Shown here one piece after another: positions 16,279 to 26,524 of a stretch of 64,000 bases of DNA (its first letter is position 1; every line of letters starts with the position of its first letter). The notes below the pieces were generated by a model. That model saw only the letters and a program-made list of their open reading frames with translations, ran no database searches and was not told the DNA's origin. The translations under genes and the position numbers were made by a program. This stretch comes from CAHJXF01 sp039936235. GTDB lineage: Bacteria > Pseudomonadota > Gammaproteobacteria > Burkholderiales > Burkholderiaceae_D. The DNA is taken from positions 5,887 through 69,886 of the forward strand of contig JBDTIS010000231.1 in assembly GCA_039936235.1 (NCBI GenBank). Direction: 5' to 3'.

Positions 16279-17544
16279 ATGAAGCCAGCCACCCCGGCAC
16301 CAGCCGCCATCGCGGCGAAACGTTCGTTCGCGGCGATGCGCAACCCGGGATTCAGGATGCACTTCAGCACGTTCTTCCTGGCGATGACGGCCGACAACAT
16401 CGAGCACGTCATCAGCTACTGGATGATGTACCAGAAGTTTCATTCGCCGGCGCTCGGCGGCTTCGCGGTGGTGTCGCACTGGCTGCCGTTCCTGCTGTTC
16501 TCGGTCCCGGCCGGCGCGCTCGGCGACCGCTTCGATCCGCGGCGCCTGATCCAGCTCGGCATGCTGATGTTCATGACCGCGGCGCTCGGCTGGGGTTATT
16601 TCTTCATCACCGACACCCTGCAGATGTGGCACGCGATGGTGCTGCTGGTGATCCATGGCTGCGCCGGCGTGCTGTGGAACACGTCGAGTCAGCTGCTGCT
16701 ACACGACATCGTCGAGCCCGAACTGCTGCCCAGCGGCGTGCGACTGCTCGCTACCGCGCGCTACCTCGGCATCCTGGTCGGACCCGGCGTCGGCGGCATT
16801 ATCATGCTGACGCTCGGACCGAAATACGGAATGCTGCTCGACGCGACCTTCTATCTGCCGGTCATCCTGTGGCTTTGGAAGGCGCCGTACGGGCCGCGCT
16901 TCCGGAAAGCCGGGCACGTGGTCGTGGCCCGCGCGGTGCGCGGCATGGCCGATATCGTCGACACGATGCGCGACATTCGCGGCCACGCGATCATCGTCCC
17001 GATGCTGATCCTGGTCGCCACCGCATCGGGCTTCGTCGGCAGCAGCTATCAGGCGCAGATGCCGGGCTTCGCAACCGATCTCGGCCACGGCGATCCAGGC
17101 GTTTCGTACAGCATGCTGCTGGCGGCGGATGCGCTCGGCGCGCTGATCGCGGCCTTCCTGCTCGAGAGCCGCAGCGTGTTCCCGACGCGGCCGCAGACCG
17201 CGGTCGTGCTTGCCATGCTGTGGTGCGTGATGCTGCTCGGTTTTGCGCTGGCGAAGTCTTATCCGCTGGCGCTCGCGCTGCTGCTGCTGGCCGGCTTCTT
17301 CGAGCTGTCGTTCAGCAGCATGGCGCAGGCGCTGGTGCAGTTGAACGCGCCGGCGCCGATCCGCGGCCGCGTCATCGGGCTGTTCAACATGGCGTCGCTC
17401 GGGATGCGGACCTTCAGCGGGATCACGGTCGGCCTGGCGGGCAGCTGGATCGGCATCCACACGTCGCTGGGCGTGTCCGCGATCGTGCTGGGGATGATTC
17501 TTGCCGGTCTGCTGGTGCGAAACCGCGTGATGTCGCAGGCCTGA
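16279..17544 (+). CDS. MFS transporter (EntS/MFS_3-like)
   Basis: A 421-residue major facilitator protein with about twelve hydrophobic helices. Loop marks include PAGALGDRFDPRRLIQLG between helices 2 and 3 and IRGRVIGLFNMASLGMRTF in the second half. The layout resembles the enterobactin-exporter-like MFS_3 group, often annotated as siderophore or drug exporters; the substrate is not evident. The ATG at 16279 is preferred, though a GTG at 16261 in the same frame is possible. The gene is monocistronic and is followed by a run of intergenic repeats. Confidence 0.87.
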   Translation: MKPATPAPAAIAAKRSFAAMRNPGFRMHFSTFFLAMTADNIEHVISYWMMYQKFHSPALGGFAVVSHWLPFLLFSVPAGALGDRFDPRRLIQLGMLMFMTAALGWGYFFITDTLQMWHAMVLLVIHGCAGVLWNTSSQLLLHDIVEPELLPSGVRLLATARYLGILVGPGVGGIIMLTLGPKYGMLLDATFYLPVILWLWKAPYGPRFRKAGHVVVARAVRGMADIVDTMRDIRGHAIIVPMLILVATASGFVGSSYQAQMPGFATDLGHGDPGVSYSMLLAADALGALIAAFLLESRSVFPTRPQTAVVLAMLWCVMLLGFALAKSYPLALALLLLAGFFELSFSSMAQALVQLNAPAPIRGRVIGLFNMASLGMRTFSGITVGLAGSWIGIHTSLGVSAIVLGMILAGLLVRNRVMSQA

Positions 17545-17561
17545 ACGAGCCGCACGCGTTG

Positions 17562-17652
17562 GTCGTTTCGAACGAATGTGAGGACCTCGGCCGCGACGCA
17601 TGGGCCCGCACGTCATGCTTGGCGGGTAATGTCGCTCCTTCGTCGGGACGAC
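17562..17652 (+). repeat. Type-1 intergenic repeat, copy A
   Basis: A 91-bp element opening GTCGTTTCGAACGAATGTGA and closing CCTTCGTCGGGACGAC, so the ends form an imperfect inverted repeat. The interior shares CCGCGACGCA and CCGCACGTC with the copy at 56677 and, reversed, with that at 30125. A short TTGCT follows the right end, as at the other copies. Confidence 0.82.
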
Positions 17653-17665
17653 AAGTTGCTGGTAG

Positions 17666-17753
17666 GTCGTTCCGAACGGATGTGAGGAGCCTCTGCCGCG
17701 AGGCCCGGGGTGCGCGCGTCAAGCGTGCAGGTCAAGGACCTTGCGTCGGAACC
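17666..17753 (+). repeat. Type-1 intergenic repeat, copy B (diverged)
   Basis: It opens with GTCGTTCCGAACGGATGTGA, matching copy A, but the right half has drifted (ends CTTGCGTCGGAACCACC). It stands in tandem with copy A and 20 bases before a type-2 unit. Confidence 0.75.
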
Positions 17754-17772
17754 ACCGTTCAACTCTCCATTC

Positions 17773-17878
17773 GTCATCTTGACGCAGGAGGGATCCCACC
17801 CGGTTCGCCAGGCACAGGCGGTTGCACGTGGCTGAGCGCCCTGCTGCGTCGGGCCGACAGGGGCTTCGCCGGAATGAC
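17773..17878 (+). repeat. Type-2 intergenic repeat, copy E
   Basis: A 106-bp element from GTCATCTTGACGCAGGAGGG to CTTCGCCGGAATGAC with inverted-repeat ends. The first 30 bases match the unit at 56785 closely. Together with copy B it makes a 213-bp type-1/type-2 composite like the one at 56677-56889. Confidence 0.8.
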
Positions 17879-17907
17879 ATCGACTTCCACGAATTCAGCG
17901 CACGAAT

Positions 17908-20226
17908 CTACTTCGTCGCGGTTACGGACCGCACGCTGGCCCCGCGCACCTCGAACGCCACCGCGTCGACAGCGGTGCGTTCCGCGTCGAGCAGTTCGAG
18001 CCTGTGCCTGCCCGGCCACAGCGCCCATTCGAAGACCGGGCCGCGCCCGACGATCCGGCCGTCGAGACGCCACTGCGCGGTTCGCGCGCGTCTCGCCGCG
18101 GCCTTGAAGGTCAGCCGCTGCCGCTGCGGTGGGATGTCCGGATCGATCGCGACGATCGTGCCGTCGGTAGGGTGGAGGATCGCGCCGTTCCCGCGACGTC
18201 CTGTCGGCGCGAGCGACAGCGCATTGCTGCGGACGATCCGCGCGCTGTCGGTCCCCGTGAGGAAGAGCTCGCTGCGCGGCGCCTCGAGGTCGCCGGCGAA
18301 ACGAATGTCGCGGCGCAAGACGCCCGGGACCGCCGCACGATCCACGGCCATCGACGACTTCGCATACCGGACTTGGACAAGTCCGGCGTCGCGCTGTGCG
18401 AGATAGTGGACCAGCGCGTGCCACACCGGCGCGGCGCCGGTCGTACCCGACACGTCCCACATCGCCGCACCGCTCGAGTTGCCGACCCACACGCCGATCG
18501 TGTAGCGATCCGTGAAGCCGATGCACCAGTTGTCGCGCATGTCCTTGCTGGTGCCGGTCTTGACCGCCGACCAGCTACGCGTCGCCAGCACGCTGTCCAT
18601 GCCGAACGTCGTCGTGCGCGCGCTGCCGTCCGACAGGATGTCGGCGACGATGGCCGACGCGCCGGCGTCCATCGCCGGGCGCGACGCCGTCGCCACGGGA
18701 ATCGCACGCGGCGTCACCGCGATCGGCCCGGCGACGCCGCCGTTCGCGAGCGCGCGATAGGCGTTCGACAGATCGGCGAGCGTCACCTCGGCCGAACCGA
18801 GCGCGAGCGAGTAGCCGTAGTAATCGCCCGACTCGCGCAGCGTCGAGATGCCGAGCGCACGCAGCCGCTGGTGGAAGCGCTCCGGCGTGACCATCACCAG
18901 CGTGCGCACCGCCGGCACGTTCAGCGACGATGCGAGCGCGGTCCGAACGCTGACCGGACCCTTGAAGTCGTGGTCGTAGTTCTGCGGAATGTAGAGGCCG
19001 CCGGCGGTCGCGAGGTCGACCGGCGAGTCGTCGAGGATGGACGCCGCCGTCAGCCAACGCTTCTCGATCGCGAGTTCGTACAGGAAAGGCTTCAGCGTCG
19101 AGCCGGCCTGCCTGGGCGCGAGCACGTGATCGACCTCGGCCGCACCCGACAGGCCGCCCGACGATCCGACCCACGCGAGCACATCGCCGCTCCGATTGTC
19201 GATCACGACGACCGCGCCGTCCTCCACGTTGCGTTGCGCGAGTTCGGCGAGATGGTCGTGCAGTGTCGACCGCGCGAAACGCTGCAGCCGCGCGTCGAGC
19301 GTCGTGGCGATCGTCGCGTCGGGCCGCGCGCTGCCTGGCTTCGTCCTCGTGCGCAGCACGGCTCGCGCGAACTGGGGCGCCAGTTGCGGATCGCTGTCGA
19401 GACGCGGCGCCGCCTTGCGCGCCAGCACCAGCGCCGTGTAGTCCTTCAGGCCGCGGCATTCGTCGGCGAGTGCTTCGACCTCCAGGATCGCGCAGGCGCG
19501 TTCGGAGACCCGCGCCGCCGGCGCGTTCGGCGCGCGGACCAGTGCCGCCGTGATCGCGGCCTCGCGTGCATCCAGGCCGCTCGGATACTTCTCGAACAGC
19601 GTGGCCGACAGAGCGGCGACGCCGACGATCTCGCCGCGATAGCCGACCAGGTTCAGATAGGCCTCGAGGATCTGGTCCTTCTTCCAGCTGCGTTCGAGGG
19701 CGAGCGCGGTCGCGGCCTGCGACAGCTTCTGGCCGATCGACCGGCCGGCCGACGCGGCGCGCAGGTCGCTGTCCAGCAGGCCTGCGAGCTGCATCGTGAT
19801 CGTCGACGCGCCACGCGTGCGCGTATTCCACAGGTTGCCCCACGCGGCCGAACCGACGGCGGTCCAGTCGACGCCGGCGTGTTCGTAGAAGCGGCGGTCT
19901 TCGGACAGCACGAGCGCGACTCGAAGCGCCGGCGAAACGTCGGCAAGCGTGGTCCACGGCAGCTTGCGGACCGACGGATCGGTACGAAGGACCTGCACGA
20001 TCTCGCCGTGGCGATCGGTGAAGGTGGTTTCGCTGGTGCGGTAGGTGGCGCGGACTTCGGGGAATGTGGGGGTAGCCGCTCCGGCTGTCCGAGCGCCGGA
20101 AAACGACAGAAAGACGAGGCAAAGCATTGCTACGCTCAGTCGTCGAGCGCGGCTGCGGATCGTGTCCCTCATGCCACGCACGGCGGACCCGGCACGGATC
20201 GGCTTCGATTCAGCCTCGCTTTCCAT
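17908..20226 (-). CDS. pbpC: Penicillin-binding protein 1C, bifunctional glycosyltransferase/transpeptidase
   Basis: A 772-residue peptidoglycan synthase. An N-terminal membrane segment is followed by a GT51 transglycosylase domain (LVLSEDRRFYEHAGVD, GASTITMQLAGLL, LNLVGYRGEIVGV). The transpeptidase domain has SxxK at Ser376-Lys379 (GSTLKPF), an SLN motif and KTGTS at Lys556. The last 90 residues form the BiPBP_C domain (FEWALWPGRHRLEL). It lies directly after the alpha-2-macroglobulin gene, as in E. coli pbpC-yfhM. The start at 20226 leaves 73 bases after that gene; 20172 is an equal alternative. Neither has a clear ribosome-binding site. Confidence 0.92.
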   Translation of the reverse strand: MESEAESKPIRAGSAVRGMRDTIRSRARRLSVAMLCLVFLSFSGARTAGAATPTFPEVRATYRTSETTFTDRHGEIVQVLRTDPSVRKLPWTTLADVSPALRVALVLSEDRRFYEHAGVDWTAVGSAAWGNLWNTRTRGASTITMQLAGLLDSDLRAASAGRSIGQKLSQAATALALERSWKKDQILEAYLNLVGYRGEIVGVAALSATLFEKYPSGLDAREAAITAALVRAPNAPAARVSERACAILEVEALADECRGLKDYTALVLARKAAPRLDSDPQLAPQFARAVLRTRTKPGSARPDATIATTLDARLQRFARSTLHDHLAELAQRNVEDGAVVVIDNRSGDVLAWVGSSGGLSGAAEVDHVLAPRQAGSTLKPFLYELAIEKRWLTAASILDDSPVDLATAGGLYIPQNYDHDFKGPVSVRTALASSLNVPAVRTLVMVTPERFHQRLRALGISTLRESGDYYGYSLALGSAEVTLADLSNAYRALANGGVAGPIAVTPRAIPVATASRPAMDAGASAIVADILSDGSARTTTFGMDSVLATRSWSAVKTGTSKDMRDNWCIGFTDRYTIGVWVGNSSGAAMWDVSGTTGAAPVWHALVHYLAQRDAGLVQVRYAKSSMAVDRAAVPGVLRRDIRFAGDLEAPRSELFLTGTDSARIVRSNALSLAPTGRRGNGAILHPTDGTIVAIDPDIPPQRQRLTFKAAARRARTAQWRLDGRIVGRGPVFEWALWPGRHRLELLDAERTAVDAVAFEVRGASVRSVTATK

Positions 20227-20299
20227 GGGCGACAGTCCGACGAATTCCAGACAAGACTTCTCATCGGTCAGTCGAAAGAGGGAGCGCGCCCGTCTGGAA

Positions 20300-23200
20300 T
20301 CACGGTTGCACCTCCACCGTCGCATTCGGCACCGCCCCGAACATCTCCGGCGCATACATCGCCTCCACCCGCGTCGGCGGCAGGCCGAATGTGCCGACGT
20401 TGTTCAGCCGCACCGTGTACTCGGTGCTGAACTTGCCCTTCGGCACGAAGCGGTAGTAGCTGCGATAGGTCTCGAAGCTCTTCTCTTCGTAGGCCGGCCA
20501 TGTCCAGCCCTGGCGTTGCTCGCCGCTCGCCGCGAGTTGCGAGTCGCGGCCCAGACCGGTCCCGAGCACCGAGGCGCCGCCGGGAATCGGGTCGGACACG
20601 ACGACCCAGCTCATGTCGGTCTGCGCATCGATGTCCAGATGAATGCGCAGCACGTCGCCGCGTGAATAGACACCCTGCACCTTCTGTTCGACCGGCGTGA
20701 TCGTCCGCGTGATCCGGTAGCCGGACGTGAACGGGACCTTGAGCGGCACGGCGGCGAGGCTCTGCACCGTCAGCCAAGGCTTGCCGTTGCCGTCCTGCGT
20801 GACCTGCAAGTCACGACGCACGGTCGCGGACGCATCCTTCGCGGCAACGTCGCCCATCGGCCAAGCCAGCATCAGGCTGCCACCTTGCGGGTTGTCGGCC
20901 CAGCTCAGTGTCTGCGGACGGACACCCGCGATGGCGGCGCGCGACGTACCGGTGACCGGATCGCGTTCGAAACGCTTCGAGAACGCGTTGACGGCCAGCA
21001 TGCCCCAGGCGTTGGCCGTGGTGGTCAGCCAGTGACCCCGGCTCTGCCGTTGCAGCGATCCGACGACGAGTCGCGGGACATCGTCCTTCCACGCCGGATC
21101 CTGCATTACCGCAAGCAGCAGCCGCGACGCGTTGCCGTCGCCGCTCGCCATCAGCCAGTACCAGAAGTCGTCCTTCTCGGTGGAGAAATCGAGTCGCGTG
21201 CCCTGGTAGTTCAGCCGCGACCGCAGGATCTGGTCGGCCTCGGCGAGCCTCGCGTTGCGATCCGGGACGCCGGTGAGCCGCCGGACGATCAGCATCCAGT
21301 CGATCACGGCCGACGTCGGCCACTGGTTAGGCAGCACCTGGATCGATTGCAGCATCCGCGGCGTCGCCTTGTTGTCGCGCGTGAGTGCCTCGATCGCCGA
21401 AAGCTTGCGGACGTCGAGCTGGCGCTGTGCATCGCTCGAGAACGGCGACCACAGGTCGCGCTTGATGCGACCTTCTACGAACGCGACGAGGCCGCTCTGC
21501 ATCCGTGCGCGCGTCACGTCCGGGATCGCGTAGCGCCCGAGCGCGCTCGCCTCGGCGCTGGCCGTCAGCAGATACGCCGTCAGCACGTCGCTGCCCGACG
21601 CGACGTCGTCGGCGCGCGGCGGGAAGTAGCTCGCGAGTCCATCGTTGTCGAGGTACAGCGGGATCTGCCGCGCGACCTCGTTCCACTTCGCCTCGTCGAG
21701 CGTCCCGATCGCGATCGACGCCTTCTGTTCGAGGCACGCATACGGATAGGTGCGGAACCACTCTGACACGCCCGGCAGACCATCGGCCAGCTTCGCCTTG
21801 AACGCGACCGACAGGCCGCCGCGGACGACGCCGTTCGCGTCGGCCATGGCATCGGCAGGTGCGGCGACCGGCAGTGTGAAGCTGCGATCGAGCTGGGTGA
21901 GCGTCGCCTGCTGCACGCTGATCGGGATCGCCTCGGCGACGCGTTGCGAGATGGTCAGGCTGTCGGACGCAGCAGTGGCCTTCGCGTCGACTCGCCAATC
22001 GATGGAGCGAATGCCGTACGGCGCGGTCACCGGCCATTCGACGAGCTGGGAGGCATCCGGCGCGAGCTGCACGCGTTGCGACGCGAGCTTGACGACGTGA
22101 TCGGAGCCTGCGACCAACGGCGTTGCCGCCGGCGCTTTCGCGCGAGCCTCACTGCTCGACAGCGTCAACGCAGCGCCGACCTCGACCTCCATCGCCGTCT
22201 TGGTCGTGTTGCGCAACGTGATGCCGGCCTGGTAGCGGTCCCCTTCGCGGACCAGCGGCGGCAACCCGGACACGATCTGCAGATCCTGCCGCGAGCGGAT
22301 CGTGGCGCTGCCGGTACCGAACAGCGCAGTCCCGCCGTCGGCGACCGCGACGATGCGGAACGCGGTCAGCGAGTCGTTGAGCGGCACGTCGACCGTCGCG
22401 TTGCCGTTCGCGTCGAGCACCACCGACGATTTCCACAGCAGCAGCGTGTCGAACAGCTCGCGGGTCGGACCGACGCCGCCGCCACCACCGGGCGGCGCGG
22501 CCTTGCGGCCGTAGTGGCGCTTGCCGATGATCTGCATCTGTGCGGTCGCGGTCTCGATGCCGTAGCTGCGCTGCCGGATCATCGCGTCGAACAAGTCCCA
22601 GCTCTCGTTCGGCATCAGTTCGAGCAGCGCCTCGTCGACGGCCGCCACCGCGACCTCGGTCCCAGCCGGGGCCGGCTTGCCGTCGGACTGCGTCACGTGG
22701 ACGGTTGCCTTCGCGGTGGCGCGGACCGGGTAGTCGGGGCGATCGGTCGTCACCGCGACCTTCAGCTGATGCGCCGACTTGTCGACCTGGATCGCGGCGA
22801 TGCCGTACTTGAATGCGGGCTTGCCGAGGTCGACCATGGCGGTCGGTGGCTCGTACAGCTTGCCTTCGTCGCGCCACGCGTGCCACCAGTCGGTCGGCGA
22901 CTTCCAGCCCCACGAGAAGAACGAATACCACGGCACGTCGCGGATGCGCCCGCGCACCGCGAGGACCGATACGAACACGTTCGGCGCCCAGTCGCCCTCC
23001 ACCTTGATGGAGACCGTCGGATCGTCGCCGCGGATCTCGACGACCTGCGTCGCGACGATGCCGTCGCGCTCGATCGCCACCAGCGCGGTCGCCGCACGGA
23101 ACGGCATCCGTATCTGGAACTTCGCGATCTCGCCGGGCGCGTACGCCTTCTTCTCGGGAAGCACGTCGATCCGGTCCTGGTTCTCGCCGCCGAACCACAC

Positions 23201-26200
23201 CTCGGCCTGGCGCGTCACCCACACCGACGCACTGGCCTGCGACACGTTGCCGGCCGCGTCCTTCGCATCGGCCAGCAGTTCGACGTTGCCCGGCTCGGCG
23301 AGCGACACCGCGCAGAACAGCAGACCCTGCGCGTTCGACTTGCCGCTGCACAGCAGCCCGAGTTCCTTGCGCTCGACCTGGTTGTCGTAGGCATAGAAGC
23401 CGCCCACCATCCGCTTGCGGGTCGAGCGGACGTTGCGCGACATCCCGTGCAATTCGAGCGGGACGCCGGCAACCGGCCTGCCGGCCGTGTCGAGCGCGAG
23501 CAGCTTGACCTGCGCCTTGCCGTGCACCGATACCCAGTTGTCGGTACGGACGCCGACCACGACCGACGACGGCCACAGCGCGACGGTCTGCGACAGCGTC
23601 TGGATCTCGCCGTTCGGATCGGGATAGGTCGCCTCGACGCGCAGCTCGCGCGGCGTGTCGATCACCGGCAGATCCTTCAACTCCACCTTGCCGGCTCCGT
23701 CCTTGTCGAGCGTCACCGCGAGCTTGTCGGCGACGATCCGCTGGCCGGGCTCACCGCGCTGGTAACGCGGTCCGTCCTCGACGATATCGTCGGACGCGTC
23801 GCCGGTGTCGTCCGACGGTTCCGCGCGCACGAAGCTGTAGCCATCGTAGGCCTGGAACTGCGGAAAGCTCGGCTTGATCGCAGCCGACAGCCGCACCGGC
23901 AACGCGGACGCGGAGCCCCCGTTCGTGTACGAGATCGAGACTGCCGCCGACAGCGACGACGGCCGCACGAGATCGCGCGTCGGCTTCGCATCGGGACCGC
24001 CCGCGCCGACGACGATCCGTCCGCGCATCACCGGCAACCGGAACTCCTCGACGCGGAAGCTGCCGGTGTCGTAGCCGACATCGCCGCGCTTGAGCGTCAC
24101 CTGGTAGACGCCGAGCTTCGCGTCGTCCGGCAGCTTGAAGACCGTGTCGGCGTACCGGTTGCCGCGCCACGCGAGGTCGAACGTGTACTTCTGGTCCGAG
24201 CCGACGTGGGTGATCTCGACCTGCGTCGGCAACGCCGGTGGCGCGGGAAACGACAGCGAGACGAGGTTCTCGGTCCGCAGGTAATGCTTCATCGAGACGG
24301 TCTGGCCGGCACGCAGCAGCGTGCGGTCGAACACCGTGTGCGCGATCAGTCGGCCCGCGGCGGCATCGTCGCTCCCGCCGCCCTCACCGCCGTAGCGGCT
24401 GCCGCCGGGCAAGTTGAAGCGCCAGCTCTCGATGCCCTCGTTCCAGGTCGACCAGACGAACGCCATGTCGGTCTTGCCGGCATTCGGACCGTCGGCGATC
24501 GGGTTGCGGGCGCTGACGAAGTAGCCGTTCTCGCCGCCGCCGTCGCCTGCGTCGTCGCCGCGGTTGATGCATGTCGTGTAGTCGGGCGGAGGGAACGCGC
24601 GCGCGACCAATGCGAAGCCGCGCGCGTCGGTCGTGCCGCTCCAGAACGGCTTGCCGAGGCAGTCCGAGATCTGCACGGCCGCGCCGGCGACCGGCTTCGC
24701 GCGGTCGAGCGTGGTGACCCAGACACCCGAGTTGACGCGACCGAACTTCGCATGGACGCCGAGGTTAGTGACCAGCGCGCTCGTACGCACGTACATCGGC
24801 GCCGGCTTGCCGAGCAGCGCCGCGCCGAGCCGCTGCGATTCGATCTCGACGACATGGAAGCCGGGCTCGGGCAACGGGATGCCGACGACCTCGAACGGCC
24901 GCGGGTCACCGGAGCGCGCGTCCGGCAGCGCGAGCGTCCTGGCCGCCGCGTCGCGCTTGAGCAGGCTCAGCTCGCGGGTGGCCACCAGGTTCTCCTCTCG
25001 GGCGTCGACAGCGGCCTGCTGCTGCGGCGTGCGCTTGTGACGACCCACGCGTTCGCGCTCGGCCGCCGCCCTCATCCCGGGCGGCAGGTCGGCCGGATCG
25101 ACCTGGCTCTTCGGGATCGTCGACTCGTGATAGCGCTTGATGCGCCGCTGCCACGCGACGATCGCCGCATCCTCCTGCGCCGCGTCCACGTTGACCGAGC
25201 GCACCATCCCCTGCGCCTTGCCCGACGGCTGCGCCGCACCGCCGGTCACGTCGATGCCCTTGATCGCCAGTGCGGCCTCGACGTGACGCACCGTCAGCGG
25301 TAGCACCGGATCGGCGTTCAGTTCGAGAATGCCGAACGGCGATGCGGCGAACTTCACCAGCGGTGGCGCGAGCGCGGTCTTCGACTTCAGCGGGAACAGC
25401 GATGCGTTCGACAGCGGTCGACCCGCATCGTCGACGAGATTCTTCGGCGCCTCGATCGTCAGGTCTGCGTTCTCGGCGAACGGCGGCCTGAACGCGATCT
25501 GCGAGACCGAGGCGCTGTGGTTGTCCGGATCGAAGGACGGATGCTTCTCGATCGTCTTGCCGCCGTCGACGAAGCGCAGCACGAAACGCTCGGCAAGCGC
25601 GCGCGCCACCGGCGACGTGAAGTCGACGCGGACCGGGCGCACCGGCGTGCAGGCGGCCTGCGCGTTCTCGCGCTCGCAGCCGAAGCTGGCCGTGAAGTCG
25701 GCGCGGACCTCGAAGTTCAGTCGGCGCTCGGTCGTGGTGGCCGCTCCACTGACCCCGGCGCTCGCGGCAGCGATGCCACGACCCCAGACGATCGCGACCT
25801 TCGCGCTGTTCGGCAGTCGTCGCGCGCAAGCGAGCATCGTGACGTTGTCGGCACGCCCCTGCAGGCCGAAACGCTTCAGCAACTCGACCCTGTCGGCCCC
25901 GTCGACCAGCCTGACGGCCACGCGCTCGCCGATGCCTGAAATTTCGCACCACGCGTTGGCGACCACGCTGGCCGGCGTGGCCGGCCCGTTGAGGACCAGC
26001 ACGAAGACCTGCTCCTCGTCGATGCCGGCACCGCCTTCGCCGGCCGACGGAAAATTGCGGACGATCGCCGGTCCGCCGGTCGAGAATGTGAACGCGGTCC
26101 TGCCGGTGACCGAGCCGCCGTCGCGCGACCGCAGGGCGGACTTGACGTCGAAGCTGCAGCGCGTGCCCGGTGCGACGTCGGCCGTGAAGTCGTAGACCCA

Positions 26201-26524
26201 CGATCGATCGTCGACCCAGCGACCGGTACCGGGCGCCGGACACCGAACGTCGAACGGCGCGGCGAGTTTCGGATCGCCGAAGTCGACCATCGCGTCGCTG
26301 AACGTCGCGCGCGCCTGACGGACGCTGGCGATCTCGCCCTGCGGCGAAAAGACGCGCACCGAGACGCTCTTGCCGCTGGCCGCCGGTGCCGCATCGGCGC
26401 GGTTGTCCGGCGCCTGCGCGAAGATCCATGCCGCGGCGCATGCGAGCATCGCGATGCCGCGGATCGCGGCGGATCGCATCCGCCGGCCGGCGCCGCTCCC
26501 GAAGCGCACTTCGTTCCCTGACAT
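20300..26524 (-). CDS. Bacterial alpha-2-macroglobulin (YfhM/YfaS family)
   Basis: A 2074-residue periplasmic protein that traps or inhibits proteases. It begins with a signal sequence (IRGIAMLACAAAWIF). Several macroglobulin-like domains follow. MG-type segments such as VFDRTLLRAGQTVSMKHYLR are visible. A bait-like stretch and the thioester motif CLEQ at residues 1597-1600 (TYPYACLEQ) lie in the TED domain, and a receptor-binding-like domain ends the protein. The intact CxEQ indicates the thioester-active type that pairs with PBP1C, suggesting defence of the envelope during cell-wall repair. The ATG at 26524 has AGGGGGAAG upstream. The Cys near residue 29 is not in a good lipobox, so membrane anchoring is unproven. 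Confidence 0.93.
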   Translation of the reverse strand: MSGNEVRFGSGAGRRMRSAAIRGIAMLACAAAWIFAQAPDNRADAAPAASGKSVSVRVFSPQGEIASVRQARATFSDAMVDFGDPKLAAPFDVRCPAPGTGRWVDDRSWVYDFTADVAPGTRCSFDVKSALRSRDGGSVTGRTAFTFSTGGPAIVRNFPSAGEGGAGIDEEQVFVLVLNGPATPASVVANAWCEISGIGERVAVRLVDGADRVELLKRFGLQGRADNVTMLACARRLPNSAKVAIVWGRGIAAASAGVSGAATTTERRLNFEVRADFTASFGCERENAQAACTPVRPVRVDFTSPVARALAERFVLRFVDGGKTIEKHPSFDPDNHSASVSQIAFRPPFAENADLTIEAPKNLVDDAGRPLSNASLFPLKSKTALAPPLVKFAASPFGILELNADPVLPLTVRHVEAALAIKGIDVTGGAAQPSGKAQGMVRSVNVDAAQEDAAIVAWQRRIKRYHESTIPKSQVDPADLPPGMRAAAERERVGRHKRTPQQQAAVDAREENLVATRELSLLKRDAAARTLALPDARSGDPRPFEVVGIPLPEPGFHVVEIESQRLGAALLGKPAPMYVRTSALVTNLGVHAKFGRVNSGVWVTTLDRAKPVAGAAVQISDCLGKPFWSGTTDARGFALVARAFPPPDYTTCINRGDDAGDGGGENGYFVSARNPIADGPNAGKTDMAFVWSTWNEGIESWRFNLPGGSRYGGEGGGSDDAAAGRLIAHTVFDRTLLRAGQTVSMKHYLRTENLVSLSFPAPPALPTQVEITHVGSDQKYTFDLAWRGNRYADTVFKLPDDAKLGVYQVTLKRGDVGYDTGSFRVEEFRLPVMRGRIVVGAGGPDAKPTRDLVRPSSLSAAVSISYTNGGSASALPVRLSAAIKPSFPQFQAYDGYSFVRAEPSDDTGDASDDIVEDGPRYQRGEPGQRIVADKLAVTLDKDGAGKVELKDLPVIDTPRELRVEATYPDPNGEIQTLSQTVALWPSSVVVGVRTDNWVSVHGKAQVKLLALDTAGRPVAGVPLELHGMSRNVRSTRKRMVGGFYAYDNQVERKELGLLCSGKSNAQGLLFCAVSLAEPGNVELLADAKDAAGNVSQASASVWVTRQAEVWFGGENQDRIDVLPEKKAYAPGEIAKFQIRMPFRAATALVAIERDGIVATQVVEIRGDDPTVSIKVEGDWAPNVFVSVLAVRGRIRDVPWYSFFSWGWKSPTDWWHAWRDEGKLYEPPTAMVDLGKPAFKYGIAAIQVDKSAHQLKVAVTTDRPDYPVRATAKATVHVTQSDGKPAPAGTEVAVAAVDEALLELMPNESWDLFDAMIRQRSYGIETATAQMQIIGKRHYGRKAAPPGGGGGVGPTRELFDTLLLWKSSVVLDANGNATVDVPLNDSLTAFRIVAVADGGTALFGTGSATIRSRQDLQIVSGLPPLVREGDRYQAGITLRNTTKTAMEVEVGAALTLSSSEARAKAPAATPLVAGSDHVVKLASQRVQLAPDASQLVEWPVTAPYGIRSIDWRVDAKATAASDSLTISQRVAEAIPISVQQATLTQLDRSFTLPVAAPADAMADANGVVRGGLSVAFKAKLADGLPGVSEWFRTYPYACLEQKASIAIGTLDEAKWNEVARQIPLYLDNDGLASYFPPRADDVASGSDVLTAYLLTASAEASALGRYAIPDVTRARMQSGLVAFVEGRIKRDLWSPFSSDAQRQLDVRKLSAIEALTRDNKATPRMLQSIQVLPNQWPTSAVIDWMLIVRRLTGVPDRNARLAEADQILRSRLNYQGTRLDFSTEKDDFWYWLMASGDGNASRLLLAVMQDPAWKDDVPRLVVGSLQRQSRGHWLTTTANAWGMLAVNAFSKRFERDPVTGTSRAAIAGVRPQTLSWADNPQGGSLMLAWPMGDVAAKDASATVRRDLQVTQDGNGKPWLTVQSLAAVPLKVPFTSGYRITRTITPVEQKVQGVYSRGDVLRIHLDIDAQTDMSWVVVSDPIPGGASVLGTGLGRDSQLAASGEQRQGWTWPAYEEKSFETYRSYYRFVPKGKFSTEYTVRLNNVGTFGLPPTRVEAMYAPEMFGAVPNATVEVQP

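Noticed and set aside
18004..20430. 800-codon plus-strand frame opposite pbpC
   Set aside because: Shadow of the real gene: arginine-rich, no family features, no ribosome-binding site.
21944..25303. Very long open frame on the plus strand opposite the alpha-2-macroglobulin gene
   Set aside because: It is antisense to a fully recognisable protein, its translation is Arg/Asp/His-rich with no domain, and such frames are expected in GC-rich DNA with few stop codons.
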